Shown: positions 17,497-27,314 of the stretch, piece after piece
How positions within the stretch are numbered: position 1 is the first letter of the stretch
Layout of the letters: each line of letters begins with the position of its first letter
Source: CAVSLM01 sp963728895
GTDB taxonomy: Bacteria > Pseudomonadota > Gammaproteobacteria > JBBQDK01
DNA: 64,000 nucleotides
Direction: 5' to 3'
Assembly: GCA_963728895.1 (NCBI GenBank)
Contig: CAVSLM010000005.1
Location: 1-64,000, forward strand
Made by a program: the position numbers and the translations under genes
Notes under the pieces: generated by a model
The model's input: only the letters and a program-made list of their open reading frames with translations
Databases searched by the model: none
What the model was told of the DNA's origin: nothing

Positions 17497-19644
17497 GTGA
17501 AGCAAATCCTTCAAAGTCTGAAGACGGGTGTAACCGAGCTGGTGGACGTTCCCTGTCCGCGCGCCTCGGCGGGCTACCTATTGATCCGGTCCACCACTTC
17601 GCTGGTTTCGGTGGGCACGGAGCGCATGTTGGTCGACTTCGGCAAGGCCGGATGGATCGAGAAGGCCAGGCAGCAGCCTGACAAGGTCCGCATGGTAGTA
17701 GACAAGGTGAAGACGGACGGCCTGGCACCTACCATCGCTGCCGTACAGAGCAAGCTCGAGCAACCCATCGCAATGGGGTATTGCAACGTCGGCACGATCA
17801 TGGAGGTCGGTGCGGGCGTGGACAGGTTCTCGCCCGAAGACCGCGTCGTCTCGAATGGCAAGCACGCCGAGGTCGTTTCCGTTCCCAAGAACCTCTGTGC
17901 CAGGATTCCAGACAAAGTTTCGGATGAATCGGCGGCGTTCACCGTCATCGGCGCGATTGCGCTTCAGGGAATGCGACTTGCGGAGCCGACGCTGGGCGAG
18001 GCGGTCGTCGTGACGGGTCTCGGGCTGATCGGGCTGGTCGCAGTGCAGTTGCTGGCGGCGTGTGGTTGCCGGGTACTGGGGATCGACAAGGATCCTTCCC
18101 GACTGGCGCTGGCCAAGCACTTCGGCGCCGAGACAGTGGATCTGTCGCGGGGAGATGACCCCGTCGCTGCAGCGCTCGCGTTTTCCCGGGGGCGGGGCGT
18201 GGATGCGGTGCTCATCGCAGCGGCGACGCAGAGCAGTGAGCCGGTACACCAAGCCGCACTCATGTGCCGAAAGAGGGGTCGCATCGTCTTGATTGGAGTT
18301 GCCGGCCTCGAGCTTTCGCGGGCAGACTTCTACGAGAAGGAGCTCTCCTTCCAGGTGTCCTGCTCCTATGGACCGGGTCGTTATGATCCTTCATTTGAGG
18401 AGAAGGGGCAGGACTACCCGGTGGGCTACGTCCGCTGGACGGAGCAGAGAAACTTCGAGGCGGTTCTGGATATGCTGGCGTCCGGCCGTCTGGATGTGGA
18501 GCCGTTGATCTCGCACCGCTTCCCGCTGGAGCGGGCAACGGAAGCCTATGAGCTCGTCAGCAGCGGCGCCCCTTCCTTGGGAATTCTGCTTCACTATCCG
18601 CTGGAGACTCCCGAATCCGACCTGCGATCGACCAGAGTCGCGCTCGCGCCCGCTGCCCGCGAACTGCCCCGCAAGGATGGTGCGGCCGTGGTCGGTTTCA
18701 TCGGTTCCGGCAACTATGCGACCCAGGTACTCATTCCGGCCTTTCGTGCCACGGGTGCACGCCTCAAATCCGTGGCCTCCAGCGGAGGAGTGAGCGGCGT
18801 ACACGCCGGGCGCAAGTTCGGCTTCGAGGAGACCACGACCGATGCTGCCGCGCTGATCGGCGATCCGCAGATCGACACCGTGGTCATCACCACACGGCAC
18901 GACTCCCACGCCAGATTCATATGCGATGCATTGCGTGCGGGCAAGCATGTCTTCGTCGAGAAGCCTCTTGCGCTCACGCGAAAAGAGCTTGCGGAAATCG
19001 AAGGTACCTACGGGAGGGTCGTCAGCGACGGGGCAGCGCCGCTCCTTATGGTAGGGTTCAACCGGCGCTTTGCACGCCAGGTGCAGAAGATGGCCTCGCT
19101 CCTGAGTGCACTGCCCGAACCGAAGGTCTTCGTCATGACAGTGAACGCAGGGGCCATTCCCGGCGACCATTGGACTCAGGATCCACAGGTAGGTGGCGGA
19201 AGGATCATCGGGGAGGCGTGTCACTTCGTCGATCTGCTGCGCTTCCTGGCGGCGACGGAGATCCGCTCCACCACGGCAATGATGATCGGGCAGCACCCCG
19301 GCGTGAGCGTTCGAGGCGACAAAGTGAGCTTTGGACTGGATTTCGCAGACGGTTCCTACGGAGTGGTTCACTACCTCGCGAACGGCCACAAGTCGTTCCC
19401 GAAAGAGCGACTGGAGGTGTTCTGTGGGGGGCGCGTGCTGCAGCTGGACAATTTCCGTAGATTAACCGGCTACGGGTATCGCGGCTTTCGCAAGATGAAT
19501 CTCTGGCGCCAGGACAAGGGAAACGCAGCGTGTGCCGCGGCTTTCATAGCGGCGGTGCAGGGCGGCGGTCGGTCGCCGATTCCGTTCGATGAACTTATTG
19601 AGACTACGCGAGTGACACTTGACATCGTGGAGGCGCTCGCGTGA
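17497..19644 (+). CDS. Bi-domain oxidoreductase: zinc-type alcohol dehydrogenase fused to Gfo/Idh/MocA
   Basis: A 715-residue fusion common in polysaccharide loci. Residues ~1-370 are a medium-chain dehydrogenase: GYCNVGTIMEVGAGV, then the NAD-binding VVTGLGLIGLVAVQLLAACG. Residues ~395-715 are a Gfo/Idh/MocA enzyme: VGFIGSGNYATQVLIPAF, the EKPLAL motif and GGGRIIGEACHFVDLLRF. The start is a GTG at 17497 (KQILQSL); GTGs just upstream are also in frame. Together the two domains probably oxidise or epimerise a nucleotide or free sugar. It is the first gene on the high-GC side and precedes the lyase on the same strand. Confidence 0.88.
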   Translation: MKQILQSLKTGVTELVDVPCPRASAGYLLIRSTTSLVSVGTERMLVDFGKAGWIEKARQQPDKVRMVVDKVKTDGLAPTIAAVQSKLEQPIAMGYCNVGTIMEVGAGVDRFSPEDRVVSNGKHAEVVSVPKNLCARIPDKVSDESAAFTVIGAIALQGMRLAEPTLGEAVVVTGLGLIGLVAVQLLAACGCRVLGIDKDPSRLALAKHFGAETVDLSRGDDPVAAALAFSRGRGVDAVLIAAATQSSEPVHQAALMCRKRGRIVLIGVAGLELSRADFYEKELSFQVSCSYGPGRYDPSFEEKGQDYPVGYVRWTEQRNFEAVLDMLASGRLDVEPLISHRFPLERATEAYELVSSGAPSLGILLHYPLETPESDLRSTRVALAPAARELPRKDGAAVVGFIGSGNYATQVLIPAFRATGARLKSVASSGGVSGVHAGRKFGFEETTTDAAALIGDPQIDTVVITTRHDSHARFICDALRAGKHVFVEKPLALTRKELAEIEGTYGRVVSDGAAPLLMVGFNRRFARQVQKMASLLSALPEPKVFVMTVNAGAIPGDHWTQDPQVGGGRIIGEACHFVDLLRFLAATEIRSTTAMMIGQHPGVSVRGDKVSFGLDFADGSYGVVHYLANGHKSFPKERLEVFCGGRVLQLDNFRRLTGYGYRGFRKMNLWRQDKGNAACAAAFIAAVQGGGRSPIPFDELIETTRVTLDIVEALA

Positions 19645-19657
19645 GCGCGTTGTCGTC

Positions 19658-19683
19658 CGTGGGAGACAGTTCTGTCTCCCACG
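19658..19683 (+). other. Perfect 12-bp inverted repeat between dehydrogenase and lyase genes
   Basis: CGTGGGAGACAG, a two-base spacer TT, then CTGTCTCCCACG. The arms match perfectly. It lies 14 bases after the dehydrogenase stop and 32 bases before the lyase start. There is no following T-run, so it is not a canonical intrinsic terminator; a processing hairpin or a dimeric operator are alternatives. Confidence 0.6.
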
Positions 19684-19715
19684 TCTGTTCGTAGCCTGAC
19701 CACGCCCCGCGTGCG

Positions 19716-21401
19716 ATGAGCTCGTTGACGCGGTATGCGCGCACGCTGCGCTTTCTTCGCCCGAGCCAGCTGCTGTTTCAACTGTTGCGACGGTATACCC
19801 CGGAAGGTGGAAAGCGTCCTCCGGCCGGGCAGCGTGCAAGACGGGATGGCATCGACCTTCATCCAGGCGTCGAGCAAACCGCGAGCGGTCTTGCCGCGGG
19901 AGAATTCCGCTTTCTCAACGCCGCAAAGTCGTTCGTGCCGGGGCAGGCGGACTGGCGCTGCGCGGACATGCCGAAGCTGTGGCGTTACAACCTGCACTAC
20001 TTCGATTTCATTCACGATCCGAGCCGCGACGTGGCCGAGTCGGCAGATCTGATCGGTAGCTGGATCGAATCCAATCCCCCGTGCACGACCGACGCCTGGG
20101 AACCTTACACGGTCTCGCTGCGGCTGGTGAACTGGGTCAAGTTCTTCATCTGGTATCGGAACTCCACCGATGTGCCCGATCGCTGGTTGAACAGTCTCTA
20201 TCATCAGGCGTATTGGCTGGAGCGCAATCTCGAGTGGCACATTCTGGCCAATCACTTGCTGAAGAACGTCAAGGCACTCCTGTTCACGGGCGTATTTTTT
20301 GCTGGCCGGGACGCGGACCGGTGGTTGCGGAAGGGTACCAACCTTTTCCGGGTCCAGTTGCGTGAGCAGTTCCTTGCGGATGGTGGCCACTTCGAGCGCA
20401 GCCCCATGTATCATTCCATCGCGCTCGAGGACTGTCTCGACGTAGTGAACCTCGCGCAGGCCAATCCTGATCTAATGGAGGCTGGCCTTCGTCAGGAGAC
20501 GGAAGGCGTGGTGCGTCGTGCCCTGGACTTTCTCACCGATATCTGCATGCCCGATGGCGACATCCCGCTCTTCAATGATTCGGCGGTTGGAATCGCACCC
20601 AGTCCAGGTCGGTTATTTCGCTATGCGGAACGCCTGTTGCATTATGACCTACCGCAGCTCTCGGCGGGGCTCTCGGTCCGTGCGTGCAAGGAAAGCGGGT
20701 ACTACATCGTCCGCAATGCTGGCGACGTGCTTGTGGTCGACTGTGGTCCGATCGGACCCGATTACCAGCCCGGGCACGCGCACTGCGATACCCTGAGCTT
20801 TGAACTGGCCTTCGACGGGGCGCGCGTCATCACCGACAGTGGGACTTTCGACTACGAGGCGGGTATCCGGCGGAGCTACGTGCGCAGCACGGCTGCCCAC
20901 AACACCGTGCGCGTCGACGAGGCCGAGCAGTCCGAAGTCTGGGGCGTCTTTCGTGTCGGGCGCCGGGCCTATCCCCTCGGGGCATCCATCCGACTGCTGG
21001 AGGCCGGCGCGATCTTCGAGGGCAGCCATACCGGATACCGTTGGTTGCCACGGGAGGTGATTCACCATCGTAGAATCGAGTTCGACCCCCGGAGTTGGGT
21101 TCGCGTGATCGACAAGCTGACCGGATCAGGAGAACACCTGCTTGAGAGTTACGTCCACATACACCCGTGCTTCAAGGTCTTAGCTGAAGGGACAATGGCC
21201 GAGATCAGAGCGGACGATGGTCATCTGGTTGCTCTCGTGGAGGCGCATGGGGCGGATTGCTGGGACCTGGAGCCCGCCTGGTACTTCCCGCAATTTGGAT
21301 TGCAGTTTGAGGCAGTGATGCTAAAGTTGTCGCGGTCGGGCTCGCTGCCCCTGGAGTCTGGCTACACCATCAGAAAATGTAGCTCCCTGGACGGGGGCTG
21401 A
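19716..21401 (+). CDS. Heparinase II/III family protein (alginate lyase-like)
   Basis: A 561-residue polysaccharide lyase-like protein. The N-terminal alpha/alpha toroid region contains WRYNLHYFDF and the conserved NNHLLGN-like segment, here WHILANHLLKNVKALL; HFERSPMYHSI carries the family's catalytic-region Tyr/His; the C-terminal beta-sandwich begins near DYQPGHAHCDTLSFEL and RRSYVRSTAAHNTVRVD. No obvious signal peptide, so it may work before export or use a different route. This gene commonly follows the bi-domain dehydrogenase in exosortase-linked EPS clusters and may remodel or shorten the chain. Confidence 0.88.
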   Translation: MSSLTRYARTLRFLRPSQLLFQLLRRYTPEGGKRPPAGQRARRDGIDLHPGVEQTASGLAAGEFRFLNAAKSFVPGQADWRCADMPKLWRYNLHYFDFIHDPSRDVAESADLIGSWIESNPPCTTDAWEPYTVSLRLVNWVKFFIWYRNSTDVPDRWLNSLYHQAYWLERNLEWHILANHLLKNVKALLFTGVFFAGRDADRWLRKGTNLFRVQLREQFLADGGHFERSPMYHSIALEDCLDVVNLAQANPDLMEAGLRQETEGVVRRALDFLTDICMPDGDIPLFNDSAVGIAPSPGRLFRYAERLLHYDLPQLSAGLSVRACKESGYYIVRNAGDVLVVDCGPIGPDYQPGHAHCDTLSFELAFDGARVITDSGTFDYEAGIRRSYVRSTAAHNTVRVDEAEQSEVWGVFRVGRRAYPLGASIRLLEAGAIFEGSHTGYRWLPREVIHHRRIEFDPRSWVRVIDKLTGSGEHLLESYVHIHPCFKVLAEGTMAEIRADDGHLVALVEAHGADCWDLEPAWYFPQFGLQFEAVMLKLSRSGSLPLESGYTIRKCSSLDGG

Positions 21402-21450
21402 GCTGCTGGGTCGGCGGAGGTCCGTCCGAATCCGCTCCGTTACTCCGCCG

Positions 21451-22704
21451 ATGCGAATACTCTTCCTTTCACATTATTTTCCGCCGGAAGTGAATGCTCC
21501 GGCCTCCAGGACTTACGAGCACTGCCGGGAGTGGGTCAAGGCAGGACATGAAGTCACCGTGGTTACGTGTGCGCCCAACCACCCGCGAGGGAAGGTGTAT
21601 GACGGGTACCGCAACCGGCTATTCCAGTGGGAGGAGCTCGACGGTATCCACATCTTGCGCCTGTGGACCTACGTAACCGCCAACGAAGGGGTGGTGAAGC
21701 GGACTCTGAACTACGTCTCCTATATGGTTTCTGCCGTGCTCGCCGTTCGTTTCCTGCGGCGTGTCGATGTCGTCATCTCCACTTCTCCGCAGTTCTTCAA
21801 CGGTCTCGCGGGGTACGTTGTCAGCAGGTTGAAGAGTGCGCCCTGGGTACTCGAGATTCGAGACTTGTGGCCCGAGTCGATCATCGCTGTGGGTGCCATC
21901 AGGAATCCTTCGGTGATCAAATGGCTGGAGCGGATGGAGATGTTCGCGTACCGGCACGCGGACTGCATCGTCCCGGTCACGGACGCCTTTCGCCGATACA
22001 TGCTGGACAGGGGGGTGCCCGATCACAAGATCCACGTGATCAAGAACGGCGTTGATTTGCGGTTCTACCAGCAACCAGCGGAGGCCGATGCTGAGGTGGA
22101 AGGATTGCAGTTGCAGGGAAAGTTTGTAGCCTCCTATTTCGGAACGATCGGAATGGCCCATCATCTGGAGACGATTCTCGACGCCGCTCGCGAATTAGAG
22201 GACCAGAAGGACATCGTCTTCTTAGTTGTTGGTGACGGCGCCGAGCGCGAGAAGCTGGTCGCCATGCGCGACGAGATGGGACTTTCGAACGTTCAGATCG
22301 TGGGTCAGCAACCGAAGCGCAGGATGCCCGCATTGTGGGCTCTTTCGGGTGCCAGCCTGGTATTGCTCAAGAAGTCGGATCTATTCAAGACAGTGATACC
22401 CTCGAAAATCTTCGAAAGCATGGCGATGCGCAAGCCTGTGATCCTGGGGGTGGAGGGAGAAAGCAAGGGGATCATTGAGGCGGCTGGTGCGGGGATCTGC
22501 ATCGCGCCCGAGGATAGTGCCGCGCTGGCGCGAGCCGTCCTGAAGCTCTGCCGAGAACCGGAGTTGCGTTCGCGTCTCGGGGAAAACGGCCACCGGCACG
22601 CGACGGAACACTTCGACAGAGCGGTCCTGGCGCAGCGGTTCGCGGCTTTGCTCGAAGCTTTGCCGGGTATGCGCAAGGCGACCGGTATCGAACGAGCCCG
22701 GTGA
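21451..22704 (+). CDS. Glycosyltransferase family 4 (WbuB/WcaI-like)
   Basis: Starts MRILFLSHYFPPEVNAPASRTYE, the typical N-terminus of WbuB/WcaI-like fucosyl or N-acetyl-fucosaminyl transferases. The donor side includes VIKNGVDLRFY, SYFGTIGMAHHLETIL and PSKIFESMAMRKPVILG. The length of 417 residues is usual. It lies between the lyase and the exosortase gene. GDP-fucose genes gmd and fcl are a few kilobases downstream, so GDP-fucose as a donor is a reasonable but unproven guess. Confidence 0.87.
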   Translation: MRILFLSHYFPPEVNAPASRTYEHCREWVKAGHEVTVVTCAPNHPRGKVYDGYRNRLFQWEELDGIHILRLWTYVTANEGVVKRTLNYVSYMVSAVLAVRFLRRVDVVISTSPQFFNGLAGYVVSRLKSAPWVLEIRDLWPESIIAVGAIRNPSVIKWLERMEMFAYRHADCIVPVTDAFRRYMLDRGVPDHKIHVIKNGVDLRFYQQPAEADAEVEGLQLQGKFVASYFGTIGMAHHLETILDAARELEDQKDIVFLVVGDGAEREKLVAMRDEMGLSNVQIVGQQPKRRMPALWALSGASLVLLKKSDLFKTVIPSKIFESMAMRKPVILGVEGESKGIIEAAGAGICIAPEDSAALARAVLKLCREPELRSRLGENGHRHATEHFDRAVLAQRFAALLEALPGMRKATGIERAR

Positions 22705-22761
22705 CGATCTTTCAGCCGGATCAAGCCGACTTCAGTTCAAGACAACACTAGGGAAGCACGT

Positions 22762-24293
22762 ATGAGCACCACCGCATCATCCCAGCCCATTGTCTGGAGA
22801 AACTCCACCCTTGGCTGGTTGGCGCTGACGGCCGCTGCTGCCGTGCTGGCAGTTATGAACTACGACGGTCTGAAGGGGGTGCTGGATAATTGGTTGCATA
22901 AGGAGGAGTACAGCCACGGGCTGTTGATTCCGGTGATCGTCGCGTTTCTGATCTGGCAGCGTAAGGACGAGCTGGAGCAACAACCATTCAGGGGATCCTG
23001 GCTGGGTGTGGTGGTTGTGCTGCTGGCACTCGTACTATTTTTTGTCGGTCGGCTGACCCAGATCTACATTGTCAACAATTATGCTTTCCTGGTCGCTCTC
23101 TCGGGTACCCTGCTTGCGTACATGGGACTCCGGGCATTCGGCAAGGTATGGGTCCCGTTGCTGATACTCTTTCTTTCTATCCCGCTTCCCAACTTTCTGT
23201 ATAACAACCTTTCCGCCCAGTTGCAGCTTCTCTCCTCGGAGCTCGGCGTTGCCATCATGCGACTGTGGGGCGTGAGCGTCTTTCTGGAAGGAAACGTCAT
23301 TGACCTGGGTAGCTATAAATTGCAAGTGGTCGAGGCGTGCAGCGGATTGCGCTATCTGTTTCCGCTAATGACATTGGGTTTCATTGCGGCATATTTTTTC
23401 AAGGAACCTTTCTGGAAGCGCGTCGTCGTGTTCCTTTCCAGCATACCGATCGCAGTATTGATGAACAGTCTGCGCATCGGAGCGATCGGCATTATGGTCG
23501 ATCGCTGGGGTCAGGAGATGGCTGAGGGTTTTCTGCACCAGTTTGAAGGTTGGGCCATCTTCATGTCTTGTACGGCCGTGCTGTTGCTGGAGATGTGGGC
23601 GCTCGCGCGCATCGGGCCCAACCGAAAGCACTTGCGTGAAGCGTTCGGAATCGAATTTCCGCAGCCTTCACCCGCGGGAGCGCAGGTGCAGCGCCGCGGG
23701 GTGCCAAAACAGATATCGGTGGTGGCCGGATTGTTGATCTTGGCGGCTGCACTTTCTTTGGACTTCAGCAGAAGGAACATGTCATTCCTGCGCGGGCTGA
23801 CTTCTCCGAATTCCCGATGCAGATAGGGGAGTGGAAGGGAAAGTCGGAGCGTATGGAGAGCATCTATGTCGATGCGCTGAAGTTCGATGACTATATATTG
23901 GCAGACTATGTCAATAGCCATCGCGACTTCGTGAACTTCTATGTCGCATACTATGGTGACCAGCAGCAGGGTGCTGGTATACACTCGCCGCGCACTTGTA
24001 TTCCTGGCGGTGGCTGGGAGATCAAGGACCTGAGTCAGCGTGTGGTGGATGGCGTGTCTGTCAACGGCCAGCCGCTGAAGGTTAATCGGGTGGTCATTGC
24101 AAAGGGTGACATGACCCAGCTGGTCTATTATTGGTTTGAGCAGCGGGGCCGCATACTGACGAACGAATACGCCGTGCGGTGGTATCTGCTCGTCGATGCG
24201 CTGGAGCGCAATCGTACGGACGGAGCGTTGGTGCGTCTGACTACGTCGATGGATCCTACCGAGCGGATTCTTCCGTTGGCGATCGAAGGTTGA
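22762..24293 (+). CDS. xrtD: Exosortase D with fused EpsI domain (XrtD), frameshifted at the domain junction
   Basis: Membrane transpeptidase predicted to recognise VPLPA-CTERM-type sorting signals. About eight hydrophobic segments surround the exosortase catalytic residues: Cys193 in VEACSGLRYLFPL, Arg238 in NSLRIGAIG and His259 in EGFLHQFEGW. The first frame stops at 23826; shifting one base at about 23775 (GAAGG to GAAAGG) continues KEHVIPARADFSEFPMQIGEW, which is the EpsI domain, to 24293. A continuous exosortase-EpsI polypeptide of ~510 residues is the normal form of XrtD. An AGGGAAGCACGT upstream gives a reasonable ribosome site. No VPLPA-CTERM protein is encoded in this window. Confidence 0.88.
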
Positions 24294-24351
24294 CGAAGTT
24301 CGCCAAGGCAGTGAACCAACCACTCCGGGGCTTCATCCCCGACTGAAGGTC

Positions 24352-25977
24352 GTGCCCTTCTTCGCCTTCATCATCTCCCTGGTCGTATCCATGGTGCTGA
24401 TCCCGCCGCTGATGCGCGGTGCGGCACGCATGGGCGCGCTCGATTTGCCCAACGAACGCAAGGTGCATACCGAGGCGCTCCCTCGCGTTGGCGGGATCGC
24501 CATGGTAGCCGGTGCGGTGTTGCCGATTATCTTGTGGGTGCCGCTCGGTCCACAGGCGGTGGGTTTCCTGGTTGGCGTGGCTGTGCTGCTGGTGTTCGGG
24601 GTCATGGACGACCGGCTGGACCTCGACTACCGTTGGAAGCTGGTGGGCCAGCTGGTGGCGGCGCTCGCCGTGGTGGTTTATGGCGGAGTCGTGATCGACC
24701 GTCTGACCTTCCTGGGCATCGAGACGCTCCCACCGTGGTTCGCGGTTCCACTGACGTTGTTCTTCATCGTCGGCATCACCAACGCCATCAATCTCTCCGA
24801 CGGGCTCGACGGGCTGGCCGGCGGGACCACGCTGCTGACGCTGGGCGCGGTCGCCGTCATGGCCTATCTCGCCGGCAGCAGTGAGCTGGTCGTCATGAGC
24901 TTTTCGGTGATGGGTGCGATCCTCGGCTTCCTGCGCTTCAACACCCATCCGGCGCGGCTCTTCATGGGCGACACAGGAAGTCAGTTTCTGGGGTTCAGTG
25001 CCGGTGTGCTCACGATCCTGCTCACCCAGGAGGCCAATGCAGCACTGAGTCCGGTGTTGCCCATCATGCTGCTGGGCCTGCCGATTCTGGACACGCTGAC
25101 GGTGATGGTGCAGCGTATCTACGAGGGCCGCTCGCCGTTCTCGGCCGACAAGAACCACCTTCACCATCGCTTGCTGGCGCTCGGGCTGGATCACTACGAG
25201 GCGGTTACCGTCATCTATCTCCTCATGTCGGCGCTGGTCGCCGGCGCGTTCCTGCTGCGCTACGAGTCGGACGGATTGATTCTGCTCGTCTACCTGGTCT
25301 TTTGCGCGGTACTGACGGGTGGGCTGCGGCTGGCATCCGCTCGCGGTTGGCACCTGTCGGAGCACCGTGGACAGGCCCCCTCGACGCTGGCGCGCTGGGT
25401 TGCGTATCTGCGTGTGACGGGGTTGCTGCACGTCGGGCCCGTGTACGTGTTGCGCGTGGCGATCCCTCTGGTACTGTTCGCCGGGGCGATGCTGCCGGTG
25501 AGCATTTCGCCCGATTTCGGCGTGGCGAGCTTGGCGCTGCTGATGGCAGCGCTCGTCTCGATGTGGCGCGGGTGGACGCCAACCAATGTCGGGGCACGGG
25601 CGGTCATCTACATTGCCTGCGCGTTCGCGGTGTATCTGTTGAATACCTCGCCGTGGGGGCAGGGCGAGTACGCGCGTTACCTGGATGGATATTTCCTGCT
25701 GCTTGCCCCGGTTATCGCGATCGGCATACGCTTCTCCGACACCGAGGTGTTCCGCGTCACCCCGCTGGACCTGCTGGTGATCCTGATGGCGTTGGCCGTG
25801 CCCAGCCTGCCTGAGCTGAACTTTCACAGCCTGGGAGCGGGCCGACTTGCCCTGCAGCTTATCGTGCTGTTCTACGGGTGCGAGTTCCTGATCAGCCGCA
25901 TGCGCGGCTCGTTCAGTGTGCTGAACGTCTCCACGGTGCTGGCGCTGGGATTGATGGGGATGCGGGGTTTTCTCTAG
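24352..25977 (+). CDS. WecA/MraY-like polyprenyl-phosphate sugar-1-phosphate transferase with C-terminal membrane extension
   Basis: Initiating enzyme that would load a sugar phosphate on undecaprenyl phosphate at the inner membrane. Family motifs: LPNERKVHTEALPRVGG, FGVMDDRLDLDYRWKL, TNAINLSDGLDGLAGG (catalytic aspartates), RLFMGDTGSQFLGF and the histidine motif KNHLHHRLLALG. The start is a GTG at 24352. The catalytic part ends near residue 330; a further ~200 residues of hydrophobic segments follow, making it 541 residues against about 350 for WecA. It follows xrtD by 58 bases and is probably in the same operon. Confidence 0.9.
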   Translation: MPFFAFIISLVVSMVLIPPLMRGAARMGALDLPNERKVHTEALPRVGGIAMVAGAVLPIILWVPLGPQAVGFLVGVAVLLVFGVMDDRLDLDYRWKLVGQLVAALAVVVYGGVVIDRLTFLGIETLPPWFAVPLTLFFIVGITNAINLSDGLDGLAGGTTLLTLGAVAVMAYLAGSSELVVMSFSVMGAILGFLRFNTHPARLFMGDTGSQFLGFSAGVLTILLTQEANAALSPVLPIMLLGLPILDTLTVMVQRIYEGRSPFSADKNHLHHRLLALGLDHYEAVTVIYLLMSALVAGAFLLRYESDGLILLVYLVFCAVLTGGLRLASARGWHLSEHRGQAPSTLARWVAYLRVTGLLHVGPVYVLRVAIPLVLFAGAMLPVSISPDFGVASLALLMAALVSMWRGWTPTNVGARAVIYIACAFAVYLLNTSPWGQGEYARYLDGYFLLLAPVIAIGIRFSDTEVFRVTPLDLLVILMALAVPSLPELNFHSLGAGRLALQLIVLFYGCEFLISRMRGSFSVLNVSTVLALGLMGMRGFL

Positions 25978-26040
25978 GTTAGGTAGGCAGCGGTCGAGGG
26001 CGGGCGCGATACACGCGGGTTTGGTCACGAAGGAAACACC

Positions 26041-27142
26041 ATGGCGAAGAAGACGGGAAAGGTCGCGCTCATCACCGGGATCACCGGCCAGGACGGCGCC
26101 TACCTGGCGGAACTGCTGCTGAAAAAGGGCTACCTGGTGCATGGCATCAAGCGCCGCGCGTCCTCCTTCAACACCGATCGCATCGACCATCTGTATCGCG
26201 ACCCCCATGAGCCCGGTCGGCGCTTCGTGCTGCACTACGGCGACCTCACCGACGCCACCAACCTGATCCGCATCGTCCAGGAGGTGCAGCCCGACGAGGT
26301 CTACAATCTCGGCCGCACAAAGCCACGTGGCGGTGTCGTTCGAAACGCCGGAGTACACGGCCAACGCCGATGCGCTCGGCACGCTGCGCCTGCTGGAGGC
26401 GATCCGCATCCTCGGGCTGGAGGGAAAGACGCGCTTCTACCAGGCCTCCACCAGCGAGATGTTCGGCAAGGTGCGGGAGGTGCCCCAGCGCGAGACCACG
26501 CCTTTCTATCCGCGCAGCCCGTACGGTGCGGCGAAGGTGTACGGATACTGGATCTGCGTAAACTACCGGGAAGCGTACGGGATGTACGTCTGCAACGGCA
26601 TCCTGTTCAATCACGAGTCGCCGATCCGCGGCGAGACCTTCGTCACGCGCAAGATCACCCGGGCCGTGGCGCGCATCAAGCTGGAGCTGCAGGACAAGCT
26701 CTACCTCGGCAATCTCGATTCCCGTCGCGACTGGGGCCACGCCCGCGATTACGTCGAGGCGCAATGGTTGATGCTGCAGCAGAAGGAGCCCGAAGATTTC
26801 GTGATCGCCACCGGCCGGCAGTATGCCGTGCGCGACTTCGTGCAGGCGGCGTTCGGCGAAATCGGCGTGAACATCGACTGGACCGGCAAGGGTGTCGAGG
26901 AGAAGGGTGTCGACACCAGGACCGGAACGGTGCTGGTGGAAGTCGACCCGCGTTACTTTCGCCCCACCGAAGTGGACACGCTCCTCGGTGACCCCACCAA
27001 GGCCCGCGAGAAGCTCGGCTGGACGGCCAGGACCACGATGGAGCAGATGGTCACCGAAATGGTCCGCGAGGACCTCAAGCTTGCCGAGCGCGACGAGCTG
27101 TGCAAGCGCGAAGGGTACAACGTCTATCAGTATCACGAGTAG
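26041..27142 (+). CDS. gmd: GDP-mannose 4,6-dehydratase, one-base frameshift
   Basis: First step from GDP-mannose to GDP-L-fucose. The Rossmann glycine motif is ITGITGQDGAYLAELL; GIKRRASSFNTDRIDHLY, TSEMFGKV and the catalytic YGAAKVYGYW (Tyr-x-x-x-Lys) follow. At 26311 the sequence GGCCGCACAAAGC should read GGCGCACAAAGC to give NLGAQSHVAVSFETPEYTA; one extra C at about 26314 breaks the frame. An AGGAAACACC ribosome site precedes ATG 26041. The TAG stop at 27140-27142 is embedded in a REP palindrome that starts GTAGGG. Partner of the adjacent fcl. Confidence 0.95.
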
Positions 27143-27282
27143 GGTGCGTCCCAGCGCACGCGGGCAATGATCGCCCGCAACCTCGCGCCGATGCGCACTG
27201 GCAGGCGGCATTGCACGACGCGCCACGAGGTTCGCGCATCACCCGAATGGACGAAATTCCGCGTACGGGGGCCGCACACTAC
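27139..27282 (+). repeat. Pair of inverted family-A REP elements between gmd and fcl
   Basis: A forward REP (GTAGGGTGCGTCCCAGCGC..., 27139-27163) and a reverse-oriented REP (ending GGCCGCACACTAC, 27260-27282) face each other about 95 bases apart. They match the palindromes inside the 297-bp tandem array downstream, apart from a few substitutions. The head-to-head arrangement is that of a bacterial interspersed mosaic element. The first one overlaps the gmd stop codon. Confidence 0.8.
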
Positions 27283-27314
27283 AGGTGACGCCACCGCGCG
27301 TTCTACGGAGCCTC

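Noticed and set aside
24256..26409. 717-codon minus-strand open frame
   Set aside because: Shadow of the WecA-like gene and gmd; composition is His/Gln/Arg-rich as expected of GC-rich antisense.
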